This document shows positions 8,310-16,334 of a stretch of DNA of 64,000 nt, one piece after another. The DNA comes from Gemmatimonadota bacterium (lineage in GTDB: Bacteria > Gemmatimonadota > Gemmatimonadetes > Longimicrobiales > Gaopeijiaceae), in NCBI GenBank assembly GCA_028873815.1, contig JAPPNN010000068.1:62001-126000 (forward strand), written 5' to 3'. The position numbers were made by a program, and so were the translations under genes. A model generated the notes under the pieces. The model made no database searches, had not been told where the DNA came from, and saw only the letters and a program-made list of their open reading frames with translations. Numbering within the stretch: position 1 is the stretch's first letter; each line of letters begins with the position of its first letter.

Positions 8310-9656
8310 TCAGCTCACCGGCCGGCGGATAGGTCCGCGGTCCCAGTCCTGCACCGACGAGATGTTGGGCACGCCCCAGTCCTCGCCGTTCCAGCCGCTG
8401 AATCCGTCCATGCGGAAGGTCCAGAGGCCGGTGGACATGTCGCTGACGACGATCAGGCCGTCGGCGTTGCGCACGTCGACTCCGAAGGCGCCGTTGAAGA
8501 CGGGGGTACGGTCCCTGTTGGGCGGACCGACGTAGGTGTCGTAGTAGCCGACCGTGACCGGGTTCTCGGGGTCCATGAGCGAGAAGATCTGCAGGCCGTC
8601 GAGGTAGCCGGACGCGAAGACGTACGGCCAGCGCACCTCGTGGTTGTGGACCAGGTTCTGCCAGTCGGCGGTCCACGCCGAGATGGGCGAGCGGATGTTG
8701 GTCACTTCGCCGTCGAGGGCGGGCTGGAGGTCGAAGATCCGGATCGGGGCGTACTGGTACTCGGTCTCCGCGATCACGTAGCGGCCGTCGGGGCTCGGGG
8801 TGAAGGTGTGCCCGCCACGCACGCCGCTGACGCCCACCAGCGTGATCCGCAACTCGGGGTTCTCGAGGTCGGTGACGTCGTAGATGTAGTAGCCGCCCGA
8901 GCCGCCGCCGTAGAACCGGTCCTCGCCGGTGTCGGGGTGGTATCCGACGTAGAAGTCGTGGTATCCGCGGCCGCCGCGGTTGAACTCGGTCTCCGGCACG
9001 GGCACCCGTCCGACCAGGGCGTTCTCGAGGTCGCCCTCGACCACCCGGGCGAGGTCGTAGACGTGGGCGAACGGCCCGCTCACGGTCGAGAAGAGCAGGA
9101 CCCGCGCGTCGGAGTGCTTGTAGACGAAGATGTTGTGGAACCCGCCCGGAAGGTCGGGCTCGCGGATCCGGGCCACCTCGCGGACGGTTGAGGGATCGGG
9201 CAGGCCCGTCACGTCCAGCACCACCGCGCCCATGTCGGTGTTGGGTCCGCCCTGGCCGAACTGCAGCGACTGCACCACGTAGTAGCGGTCGCCGATCTTG
9301 AAGTGCTTGACGTCCATGCCGCCGGTGCGCATGTGGAGATCCTGGTTTTCGATCCGCCACTCGTAGATCACCTCGGGGTGCTCGGGATCGGCGATCGAGA
9401 CGATGTCGAGCCCCTTGGGACCGACATCGCCGTACACCATCCGCGCGACGTACGCGTACGGCCGGTCCAGCTCCTGCTCTATGTCCATGTCGGCCACCGA
9501 GAGACGCGGTCCCAGCGGGATGTGCCCCAGGATGTCCATGTTGTCGCTGCCTGGCTTGGACGCGGTCCACTGGGCGTGGGCGGGGGCAGCCAGCGTGGAG
9601 AGGCCGGCGAGAAGGAAAGCGGCGGCGGTTAGCGCAGGGAGCGGACGACGGGACAT
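8310..9656 (-). CDS. LVIVD-type beta-propeller protein
   Basis: A 448-residue exported protein with a signal peptide (residues 1-28, cleaved after AHA). GGAGG lies 9 nt before the ATG. The mature protein repeats a blade of the type YxYVAR...GLDIVSIADPEHPEVI and YIYDVTDLENPELR, which is the LVIVD repeat of secreted beta-propellers. Such proteins are common on the surface or in the periplasm of Gemmatimonadota and Bacteroidota, usually with unknown ligand. As first gene of the operon it is followed by two exported proteins and the multicopper oxidase, so a role in electron transfer or substrate presentation to that enzyme is plausible. A TATAAC box at 9765-9770 on the reverse strand may be its -10 element; no convincing -35 accompanies it. 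Confidence 0.78.
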   Translation of the reverse strand: MSRRPLPALTAAAFLLAGLSTLAAPAHAQWTASKPGSDNMDILGHIPLGPRLSVADMDIEQELDRPYAYVARMVYGDVGPKGLDIVSIADPEHPEVIYEWRIENQDLHMRTGGMDVKHFKIGDRYYVVQSLQFGQGGPNTDMGAVVLDVTGLPDPSTVREVARIREPDLPGGFHNIFVYKHSDARVLLFSTVSGPFAHVYDLARVVEGDLENALVGRVPVPETEFNRGGRGYHDFYVGYHPDTGEDRFYGGGSGGYYIYDVTDLENPELRITLVGVSGVRGGHTFTPSPDGRYVIAETEYQYAPIRIFDLQPALDGEVTNIRSPISAWTADWQNLVHNHEVRWPYVFASGYLDGLQIFSLMDPENPVTVGYYDTYVGPPNRDRTPVFNGAFGVDVRNADGLIVVSDMSTGLWTFRMDGFSGWNGEDWGVPNISSVQDWDRGPIRRPVS

Positions 9657-9823
9657 GGCCTCAACCTCCAGGTAGTCTGGGTCTTGCGTGCAATCGGGTG
9701 GGTCGGTGAAAACTATGGGAGAGTGAGCGGGCCGAACAGGGAAGGCTACCTCGCACGAAGCGGCGTTATACTTGCTGATTCGGCATTGCGTGCGTGATTA
9801 GCAAGGTTAGGAGCCCGTCAACC

Positions 9824-10420
9824 TCACCACGGTACCCGCTGCACCGCCATCCAGGCCGCCATGACCCCGGTCACGGCCGACATGACCGCATTCCACCCCT
9901 TCTCCGACAGCGGCATGCTGCGCGTGGCCGCCAGCGCCAGCACCAGCACAACCCCCGCAACCACGATCTGCCCGAGTTCGAGCCCGATGTTGAACGACAG
10001 CAGAGGAAGAAGCAGGTTGCGCTCCTCGCCCAGCACCAGGCGGAGGAAGCTCGAGAAGCCGAGGCCGTGGATGACGCCGAAGACCAGGGCGAGCACATAG
10101 CGGGCGGGGCGCGCCGCAACCCGATGCTCGGACGGATCCTCGCGGCGCATGGCTACCAGGTTCGTCACCGCGGCCGCGACGATCGTCACCGGGATGAGGA
10201 ATTCCACGAGCCCGGTATCGACCCGCACCAGTCGCAGCGTGGCCAGCGCAAGCGACACCGAATGCCCGACCGTGAAAGCCGTCACAAGCACGAGCAGCTC
10301 GCGCCAGCGCGGCAGCGAATAGGCCGCGCAGAGGGCCGCGAGGAAGAGGATGTGGTCGTACCCCTGGAGGTCGAGCAGGTGCTCGAAGCCGAGGCGCAGA
10401 TAGACGGTGAAGGTGGTCAT
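9824..10420 (-). CDS. HupE/UreJ_2-like membrane protein
   Basis: A 198-residue membrane protein with about six helices. The N-terminus has HLLDLQGYDHILFLAALC, and later FGVIHGLGFSSFLR and NIGLELGQ. These three words are the hallmark of the HupE/UreJ_2 family (PF13795). Proper HupE and UreJ move nickel, but the _2 family occurs widely without hydrogenase or urease, and none is visible here. Its ATG overlaps the stop of the preceding PHP gene (ATGA at 10417-10420), so it is the third gene of a coupled unit headed by an XRE regulator. The 167-bp gap to the left separates it from the oxidase operon. Confidence 0.75.
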   Translation of the reverse strand: MTTFTVYLRLGFEHLLDLQGYDHILFLAALCAAYSLPRWRELLVLVTAFTVGHSVSLALATLRLVRVDTGLVEFLIPVTIVAAAVTNLVAMRREDPSEHRVAARPARYVLALVFGVIHGLGFSSFLRLVLGEERNLLLPLLSFNIGLELGQIVVAGVVLVLALAATRSMPLSEKGWNAVMSAVTGVMAAWMAVQRVPW

Positions 10421-11688
10421 AGGTCAGCGGGGTGTGGCGTGGGGCGGCCGCGGTGAGCCCGCACGGCGGCCCAGATCGCGACCCAGGCCAGCCAGGATAC
10501 GCGTTCCCCGAGTGTGAGGGTACGGAAGTGCGACCATAGCAGCAGCGGGACGGTGGCCGCCAGCTTGACCGCCGACCCGTCGTGATACGGCATCGTGCGT
10601 TCCACCACCGTCACCGCGCGGCGGCGCTCCTCGTGGAGGGCGTCCTCGATCGCGCTGCCGAACTCGCCCGGCGACATCCGGGGCCAGCCCGTGAGCCGCA
10701 TTACGCTCCAGGCGGCCACGGTGCGTCCCCACCCGTGGTGGTTGGCGCCCGCCACCACCGCCAGGTCCATGCTGTCGGCAAGAGCGAGGATCTCTTCCCG
10801 CTCGGCCCGCCCCTGCTCGAGGCCGCGCGGCGCCCCGTCTCTGAGCTCCACTCCGATCACGCCGGCCGGCGACCCGGGCCCGAACGGCACGATTTGGTCG
10901 AGCGGGCCGGGGATCGTGTACAGCATGGTGGCGGGCCGTGCGCCGCGGTCGTGCGCGGCGGCGATCGAGTCCGTGACGAGGTGGTGCCAGGTGCTGTCCA
11001 GCGCGAAGGCGTAGCGCGCGCGGTCGCCGAGGATGTTCGTGTGGCGGTCGCGCAGCCGCACCTCCATGCCGCTCAGCAGCACGGTGCGCTCGCCGGCGCG
11101 CGCCGGGTTGGCGGGCAGCGCCTCGTCCACGCCCGCCCAGGTATAGTGGTCCGTAATGTAGGCCGCGTGGAAGCCGCCGGCCTCGTGCCACGCGCGGTTG
11201 TGGGCCGCCGTGAAGAGCGACCACCCGTCGTGGGAGTGGTTGGTGTGCGAATGGAAGTCCACCGCGACGAGATCGGGCGAAGCCAGCCGGATCGCGGCCA
11301 TGGGGCGCGGGACGAGGGCGGTGGCCGCGTAGACGGCGAGCAGAGCGGCGAGGGCGGCGGCGGCGAAGAGGGCTTCCCGGCCGAGGCGACGGGGGAGCGC
11401 GGAGCGGGCGGCGGCGGCGCGTGCGCGCCCGGCCGCGACGAGGCGCGTGGCCGCGTACAGAACGACCAGCGTCGCCAGAACCGCGTAGTGCTGGCTGACC
11501 GTGAGCAGGGACAGCGTGTCCCAGAGGCCGAAGAGTGGTGCGCCGATGAGGTAGCCGGGCGGGTGGTGCAGGGTGGCGGGCGGGAAGGGTTGGAGGGTGG
11601 CGACATCGCGCAGGGCGGGAGTGGAGGCCAGCGCGGAGACGATGATGAGGAGGCCGACCATAAGCGGTCCGCGGGGCGACCGGATCAT
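10417..11688 (-). CDS. Membrane protein with PHP phosphoesterase domain
   Basis: A 423-residue protein. Three hydrophobic helices (about 9-22, 66-84 and 107-126) precede a PHP-type metal site: DFHSHTNHSHDGWS at 144-157 (H146 and H148), ITDHYTW, and ANHHGWG further on. A final hydrophobic segment lies near residue 385-405. PHP domains hydrolyse phosphate esters with two or three metal ions. The substrate cannot be read from the sequence. The catalytic domain should face the periplasm if the helix count holds, which is unusual for this fold. The start overlaps the stop of the upstream regulator (ATGA at 11685-11688) and the stop overlaps the HupE-like start, so all three should be made together. 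Confidence 0.75.
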   Translation of the reverse strand: MIRSPRGPLMVGLLIIVSALASTPALRDVATLQPFPPATLHHPPGYLIGAPLFGLWDTLSLLTVSQHYAVLATLVVLYAATRLVAAGRARAAAARSALPRRLGREALFAAAALAALLAVYAATALVPRPMAAIRLASPDLVAVDFHSHTNHSHDGWSLFTAAHNRAWHEAGGFHAAYITDHYTWAGVDEALPANPARAGERTVLLSGMEVRLRDRHTNILGDRARYAFALDSTWHHLVTDSIAAAHDRGARPATMLYTIPGPLDQIVPFGPGSPAGVIGVELRDGAPRGLEQGRAEREEILALADSMDLAVVAGANHHGWGRTVAAWSVMRLTGWPRMSPGEFGSAIEDALHEERRRAVTVVERTMPYHDGSAVKLAATVPLLLWSHFRTLTLGERVSWLAWVAIWAAVRAHRGRPTPHPADL

Positions 11689-11972
11689 TCGTAGGACCAG
11701 TTTGCCCTGGGCCCGGCGGCCGCGGCATCGGCGCTTGGCGCCGCGACCCCCTCACACGCCTCGGGCCCGCCCGGCGGCATCTCGACCCGCAGCGTGCATC
11801 CGAGCGTATCGAGCACCGCGATCACCTTCTCCAGCCGGACGGTCTTCTTGCCCCGCTCCAACTCGGAAAGAAAGCGGACACCGACGCCCGCCGCACCGGC
11901 CAACTGGTCCTGGCGGAGGCCCTGTGCCCGTCTGGCAGCCCGCACGATGCGTCCGATTTCCGCAGGCGTCAT
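11685..11972 (-). CDS. HipB/Y4mF-like XRE transcription regulator
   Basis: A 95-residue protein with one XRE helix-turn-helix (about 5-60). The recognition part LAGAAGVGVRFLSELERGKK and the tail VRLEKVIAVLDTLGC are typical of HipB/Y4mF antitoxins. Three in-frame ATGs exist (12038, 11981, 11972). I chose 11972 because GGAAGG sits about 10 nt upstream, whereas the others either lie on top of that site or would translate through an operator box. No HipA kinase follows. Instead the stop overlaps the start of a membrane PHP protein. The C-terminal 25 residues (Ala-rich, ending NWSYE) are outside the domain. It probably represses its own operon through the three boxes at 11987-12118. Confidence 0.78.
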   Translation of the reverse strand: MTPAEIGRIVRAARRAQGLRQDQLAGAAGVGVRFLSELERGKKTVRLEKVIAVLDTLGCTLRVEMPPGGPEACEGVAAPSADAAAAGPRANWSYE

Positions 11973-11986
11973 CTTGCCCATTCCTT

Positions 11987-12118
11987 CCCGATCGGGAAAA
12001 CCGACCCCCGCCAAGCTGATGGCTTCGGGCTTGTTCATCAAGTACGCACTATCCCGAACGGGAAAACGACATCGGCTGGCACTCGCGAACCACACTGGAT
12101 TTGCCCGAACGGGAAAAC
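11987..12118 (-). promoter_or_regulatory. Three repeated operator boxes upstream of the XRE gene
   Basis: The 15-mer CCCGAWCGGGAAAAC occurs three times, at 11987-12001, 12053-12067 and 12104-12118, all in the same orientation. Each core is a palindrome (CCCGATCGGG or CCCGAACGGG). The copy at 11987 touches the ribosome binding site of the regulator gene, so a bound protein would block both transcription and translation start. HipB-like regulators commonly bind several such boxes in front of their own gene. Confidence 0.7.
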
Positions 12119-12155
12119 CGATCGCTGTCGGCTCGGGGGACAGCCCCAGCCCCCC

Positions 12156-14411
12156 TTACCTCGCAAACGTATGCGAGTACTTCACCAGCAGGGCGCGCCC
12201 GGACGACAGCGGGCGCCGCGGCCCCAGCCCGTCGTCGCGCACGTTGTTGAACCCCTCGTTGTAGACGATCCAGAGGTCGGTGCCTTCGCGGAAGTGGTAG
12301 CGGAAGCGCACGTTCACGCTGGTCTGGTCGGTGGCGCTGTTGTACTGGCCGAAGGTGCTCATCGACACCTTCGGGTTCACCGCCGTCTTGACTCTCAGGC
12401 TTCCTAGCTGGGCGGTGGTGGCAACCCCCCGGTCGGCGAAGTCCAGGCGATTGACCTCGTAGCCCGCCTCCAGTTCCAGGTACTTCGACACGACCCACAC
12501 GGGCTTCAGCGACAGCCTGACCCGGGTGCCGTCGTAGAAGCTCCCCGCCGAGGCCTCGAAATCGCCCCTGAGGAGGTCGCTGCGCGGGAATCTGAGCGTG
12601 GAAGTCAGTTCGTGGAACCAGTATTCGCCCGACGGAATCACCACGTCCGAGATCGGGAACGCAGAGCGCACGCTCTCGAAGCTCGACAGCGTTCCCACGG
12701 TCAGGTTCGACCCATCGCGGAAATCGAACTCGAGCTCGGGCTTGATCTCGCGGGACTCGGCGCTTCCGTCCGCGTTGCGGAAGTACTGGGCCGTGCTGAT
12801 CTGGAGCGCGCGCGCCAGCAGCGGCGAGGCGTCGTCCCGCAACTGCCGGTAGCGCAGCTGGGCGCCCCCGTAGGTGAAGTCCCTACGCAGCTGGAACCCG
12901 AGGCCGGGCAGGTAGTCCTCGCCGGCCCGGATCCCCTCGGCGTAGTAGGAGAACCCCTCGTCGCGGCGGCGCTCCAGCCGGACCCTCCCCAACCCCGACT
13001 CCAGTCCGCCGGCCTGATCGGCCGCCTCGTCGAAGGTGTGGGCCCATTGGACGATCAGGTACTCGTAGCCGAACCACCGTATGACCGCATCGAGGCCGTA
13101 GGCGGTGTTGTTGCGCCCGGACGACCCGAGGCGGGTGGTCAGCATGCCGCCGACGCTCGAAAAGTCGTCGATGACCTGCTGGCGCAGCCGAAACACGCCG
13201 ACGTTCTCCGACGACAGATCGCCGTGCGGGGCGGTCTGCATGCTCAGGAAGCCGAAGTCCGTGCCGGCCCAGCGCCCCACGGCCCGCGCGCCCCCGTAGA
13301 TGCGCACGATTTCGCCCTGGTCCAGCCCGATCCGGCGGCTGTGGAAGAGCCGGTTGAACATGCCGCCCGTGTTGAAGTCGAAGGTCGAGGCGCGCTCCTG
13401 GAAGAACTGCCGCTTCTCGGGAAAGAACAGCGCAAAGCGGGTCAGGTTGATCTGCTGATCGTCCGCCTCGACCTGCGCGAAATCGGTGTTGAGGGTGAGG
13501 TCGAGCGCCAAGTTCGAGGTGGGCGAGTACTTGAGGTCGAGCCCCAGCTCGGTGGTGGGATCGCGCTCGCTCCGCCACTGGGCCCTGGGCACCTCGGGCG
13601 GCTCCGCGAGCACCGGATTCTGCTTGAAGCCGCCCAGCGTAAACGGGGTCAGGTACACCGGCGCGGACTGCTGCACGTCGCGGAGCACCACGCGTTGCGC
13701 TCTCGAAGGCTTGGCAAACCCCAGACGTCCCCACCTGGGCTCGATCGGCGGAAAGGTCTGACGCTCGTTCTTGCGGGCCACCGCGCGGTAGAGGATCAGC
13801 CCCATCTCCACCTCGTTCCCGGTGACCTGAAAGCCCAGCGTCGAGAACGGAATCCGGAACTCGGCGAACCAACCCTCGTCGGTCTGCGTGGTCACCACGT
13901 CCCAGTACGAGTTCCAGTCCCAGCTCATCGGCATGCCGTTGGTGAACTCGGCGTCGTTCGAGATCGTCCTGTCCTGGCGCACTCCCGACGGGTTCACGGT
14001 GAACCAGACCGCGGTCTCGTAGTCGTTGTAGCTGTCGATGATCACCGACAGGATGTCGTCGCCGCTGTATTGGTCGCGGTAGAAGGTCCCCGTCCGGATC
14101 CCGTCGGGGTCGGAGTCCCACATCCGTCCCGCGACGTAGAGGTAACGGTCGTCGTGCGCCACCCAAACCTCCGTCCGCTCCGTGAGCGCGCCGCCGAAGT
14201 TGGGCTGGTACATGTACATGTCGAAGGGCGCGAGTTCGTCCCAAGCCGCCTCGTCCACGACGCCGTCCAGCACGATCTCGCCCGGAAGGCGGGGAATCGT
14301 GATGGGGGAGTCGGGGGAGGGTTGCAGAGGGCGGAGTTGGCCGTGCAGGCCGCCCGTCGTCATGAGGAAGACGACGAGGCCTGTGCCCGCCAGGAGGGAG
14401 CTTCGAGTCAT
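12156..14411 (-). CDS. DUF5916 outer-membrane protein with CBM9-like domain
   Basis: A 751-residue exported protein. The ATG at 14411 is chosen because the signal peptide (MTRSSLLAGTGLVVFLMTTG, cleavage near HG-Q) begins there; the open frame upstream has no sense as protein. Residues 40-220 form a carbohydrate-binding CBM9-like domain (PGEIVLDGVVDEAAWDEL, then VWVAHDDRYLYVAGRMWD). Residues 240-751 are the DUF5916 beta barrel, with FFPEKRQFFQERASTFDF as its marker. The last strand ends in Phe-Ala-Arg rather than a bare aromatic. The family is common beside TonB receptors, and its substrate is unknown. It is transcribed away from the broken hydrolase gene across an 81-bp gap. Confidence 0.85.
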   Translation of the reverse strand: MTRSSLLAGTGLVVFLMTTGGLHGQLRPLQPSPDSPITIPRLPGEIVLDGVVDEAAWDELAPFDMYMYQPNFGGALTERTEVWVAHDDRYLYVAGRMWDSDPDGIRTGTFYRDQYSGDDILSVIIDSYNDYETAVWFTVNPSGVRQDRTISNDAEFTNGMPMSWDWNSYWDVVTTQTDEGWFAEFRIPFSTLGFQVTGNEVEMGLILYRAVARKNERQTFPPIEPRWGRLGFAKPSRAQRVVLRDVQQSAPVYLTPFTLGGFKQNPVLAEPPEVPRAQWRSERDPTTELGLDLKYSPTSNLALDLTLNTDFAQVEADDQQINLTRFALFFPEKRQFFQERASTFDFNTGGMFNRLFHSRRIGLDQGEIVRIYGGARAVGRWAGTDFGFLSMQTAPHGDLSSENVGVFRLRQQVIDDFSSVGGMLTTRLGSSGRNNTAYGLDAVIRWFGYEYLIVQWAHTFDEAADQAGGLESGLGRVRLERRRDEGFSYYAEGIRAGEDYLPGLGFQLRRDFTYGGAQLRYRQLRDDASPLLARALQISTAQYFRNADGSAESREIKPELEFDFRDGSNLTVGTLSSFESVRSAFPISDVVIPSGEYWFHELTSTLRFPRSDLLRGDFEASAGSFYDGTRVRLSLKPVWVVSKYLELEAGYEVNRLDFADRGVATTAQLGSLRVKTAVNPKVSMSTFGQYNSATDQTSVNVRFRYHFREGTDLWIVYNEGFNNVRDDGLGPRRPLSSGRALLVKYSHTFAR

Positions 14412-14492
14412 TGTCGCGTGGTGGTTGACCGTCGCATGGGTCGGGGGTCGGCGCGGGGGAGGTGGCCCCGCGCACCTGTGATAACATACGTC

Positions 14493-15402
14493 ATGACCCA
14501 TATCCATACCGAAACTGTTGTGGCGCCCGGCGCGGCGCCGACCAGGCAGCTGCTCGTACTGCACGGGATCTACGGGGCCGGCAGGAACTGGGGCAGCGTC
14601 GCGCGGCGGCTCGTCAGGGCGCGCCCCGACTGGGGCGTGGTGCTGGTGGATCTTCGCTCGCACGGCCGGTCACCACGGCTGTCGCCCCACACGGTCGAAG
14701 CGTGCGCGCGCGATCTGGTGCGGCTGGAGGGACATCTGGGGCGGCGCATGAATGCCGTGCTGGGGCACTCGTTCGGTGGGAAGGTCGCGCTGGTGTACGC
14801 GCGGATGCGGTGGGGGGCGGGGGTGGGGGGCCGGGATGCGGGGCGGGCGCTGGCGGGCGCTGGCGGGGCGGGCGGGCGAGGTCGTGCTCCCGCGCAGCGA
14901 GGCCCAGGCGGGCGGGCAGCCCCTCCGCCAACTCTGGGTCGTCGATTCCTCACCCGGTACGGGTCGGGCCGGCGGCAGCGCCTGGCGGATGCTGGGCGTG
15001 CTCAGGCGGCATCCGGGGCCGTTCGGCAGCCGCGCCGAGGCGGTCGCCGCCGTCGAGTCCCAAGGGTATTCGACGCTGGTGGCGAAATGGATGGCGACCA
15101 ACGCCGTGCCGACGGACAACGGGCTGGAATGGCGCTTGGATCCGGACGAGATGGAGGCCTACCTGCGGGACTACTTCCGCACCGACGCGTGGGATGTTGT
15201 GGTGAGGCCGCCGACGGGCACGGATGTTCACTTCGTGAGGGCGCTGGGGTCGCGGGTGCTCGACGAGGTGGCGGTTGCGCGGATCCGCGAGGCCGCCGCC
15301 GACACCGGCCGCGTCTTCCTCCATGAGGTGGACGGCGGGCACTGGGTCAACACGGAGAATCCGGACGCGCTGCACGAGTTGCTGGTGGCGGGGGTGGGCT
15401 GA
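14493..15402 (+). pseudogene. Alpha/beta hydrolase with a frameshift
   Basis: The N-terminal half reads in one frame from the ATG at 14493 (LLVLHGIYGAGRNW, VVLVDLRSHGRS, then nucleophile elbow GHSFGG with Ser). The C-terminal half reads in another frame to 15402 (PLRQLWVVDSSPGT, then FLHEVDGGHWVNTENP, which supplies the catalytic His). The switch falls at a perfect tandem duplication of the 10-mer gcgggcgctg at 14843-14862. Removing one copy restores one frame and a 299-residue protein. So this is an esterase/lipase-type alpha/beta hydrolase broken by a 10-bp duplication, or an assembly error in a G-rich stretch. A TAACAT box 5 nt before the ATG suggests a leaderless transcript. Confidence 0.78.
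14843..14862 (+). repeat. Exact tandem 10-bp duplication in the hydrolase gene
   Basis: The 10-mer gcgggcgctg is present twice without a gap, and period-10 identity extends over 14842-14867. Ten is not a multiple of three, and the shift matches exactly the frame change between the two halves of the hydrolase. It is therefore the likely inactivating mutation or a sequencing artefact. Confidence 0.85.
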
Positions 15403-15407
15403 ACGCG

Positions 15408-16032
15408 CTACAGCCCTCGGGCCCGGGCGATAACCTGCGCAACCGTGTCGCATTCGATGATCGCGCGAGCGAGCGCTCCGTCACGATCCGAGCCCGCTCG
15501 TTCATCCAGCACCTCGGCGAGTTGCGCGACGCCGCCCGGACCGAACTCCTGGAGCGCCAATTGGCGCAGGAGGGACTGGCGCCCCTCCCGGTGTCCCCTT
15601 CGGTGCCCCTCCTGGTGTCCCTTCTCGTGCCCTTCCCGGCGCAGTTCCTCGTCTCGCTTCCGGAGGTTCTCGGCGAGCCAGGTTTCTTCGAATCGCATCA
15701 TCGGTCAGTTCCGCCTCGCGGAGCATCAGGCCGACATACTCGTAGGCCCGGAAGGACATGTTGCTCACCGGGGCCGACTGGAATTCCAGCGAAAGGTAGA
15801 CGGGGTGCCGTCCGTGTGTTCGAAGCCGCGCCCTCCACAGCATGTCGGCGTGCCGCTGCCGGAGCGCCCCTCGCTTGACGAAGCTGGGAGACAGCTTTCG
15901 AAGGGTCGCAAGGTCGACTTGTTGCGCGAAATCGGGGAGCACGTGGATCAGAGCATCTTCGATCATGACCGGACTTGAGAAGAGCAGCTTGTAGGCTTCG
16001 TCGTACTTGGGTCGAGGCCGGTCTGCGGGCAT
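15408..16032 (-). pseudogene. Remnant of Rpn/PD-(D/E)XK (Transposase_31) nuclease
   Basis: Two frames carry pieces of one protein. From 16032, about 108 residues read as the N-terminal catalytic part of the Rpn recombination-promoting nuclease family: KYDEAYKLLFSSP, then RHADMLWRARL and VYLSLEFQSAP, which hold the D and E-x-Q residues of the PD-(D/E)XK site. From 15701 in another frame come the typical C-terminal residues (WLAENLRKRDEELRREG, a Gly-His-Arg repeat, then LLRQLALQEFGPG). The central 90 to 100 residues found in full-length members (the LPIVLYNG region) are absent and a one-base shift joins the halves. I read it as a deleted and frameshifted gene. It ends 5 nt from the broken hydrolase. 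Confidence 0.65.
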
Positions 16033-16334
16033 CGGGGATGGGGGCGGGCAAGGGTCGGCGGATTGCGGTATGCGGCGGTGGCGGGCGTTCTCCCGACGCG
16101 CGAAGACAATGGTGGGACTCTATGGCGGGCGCTTACATGGCGGGACGGGACTGAATCCCATGCCAGGGTCGGGCATGAACGCATACAAGCGGTCGGGATG
16201 GCGCGATCAGCCTGCCCGCGATCGCTCCGCGGTCATCCCTTCCCAAAAGCGAGGGCCCCCCCGCCGGCATCGGCGCGGGGGCCCATGCAGGCTGGCGACG
16301 ACCCGGCCGCCGCCAGGTCATCGCCGCCCTTCAG
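16033..16334. other. 302-bp gap between nuclease remnant and TonB receptor
   Basis: No gene is supported here. The stretch has short open frames on both strands but none with a start site or a plausible protein. It holds the terminator of the TonB receptor at 16253-16284. The rest contains several GGCGGG and CGGGC words without clear repeat structure. It must also hold the promoter for the nuclease remnant if that is transcribed. Confidence 0.6.
16253..16284 (-). terminator. Hairpin terminator after the first TonB receptor
   Basis: GGGCCCCC at 16253-16260 pairs with GGGGGCCC at 16277-16284. The stem continues for five more pairs after one C-C mismatch and closes on a GCAT loop. On the reverse strand it is followed by CTCGCTTTTGGG, a short U-tract. 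It lies 51 nt past the receptor stop, so it is a likely intrinsic terminator for that gene. Confidence 0.6.

Noticed and set aside
9824-10420. HupE-like protein considered as evidence for a hydrogenase or urease locus
   Set aside because: No hydrogenase, urease or nickel-handling gene is in the window; the HupE/UreJ_2 family is often found without them.
12612-15326. A 904-codon open frame on the forward strand
   Set aside because: Most of it is antisense to the DUF5916 gene, whose codon pattern, signal peptide and domains are clear; the forward translation has no domain. Only its last part (from 14493) is real, as the N-terminal half of the hydrolase.
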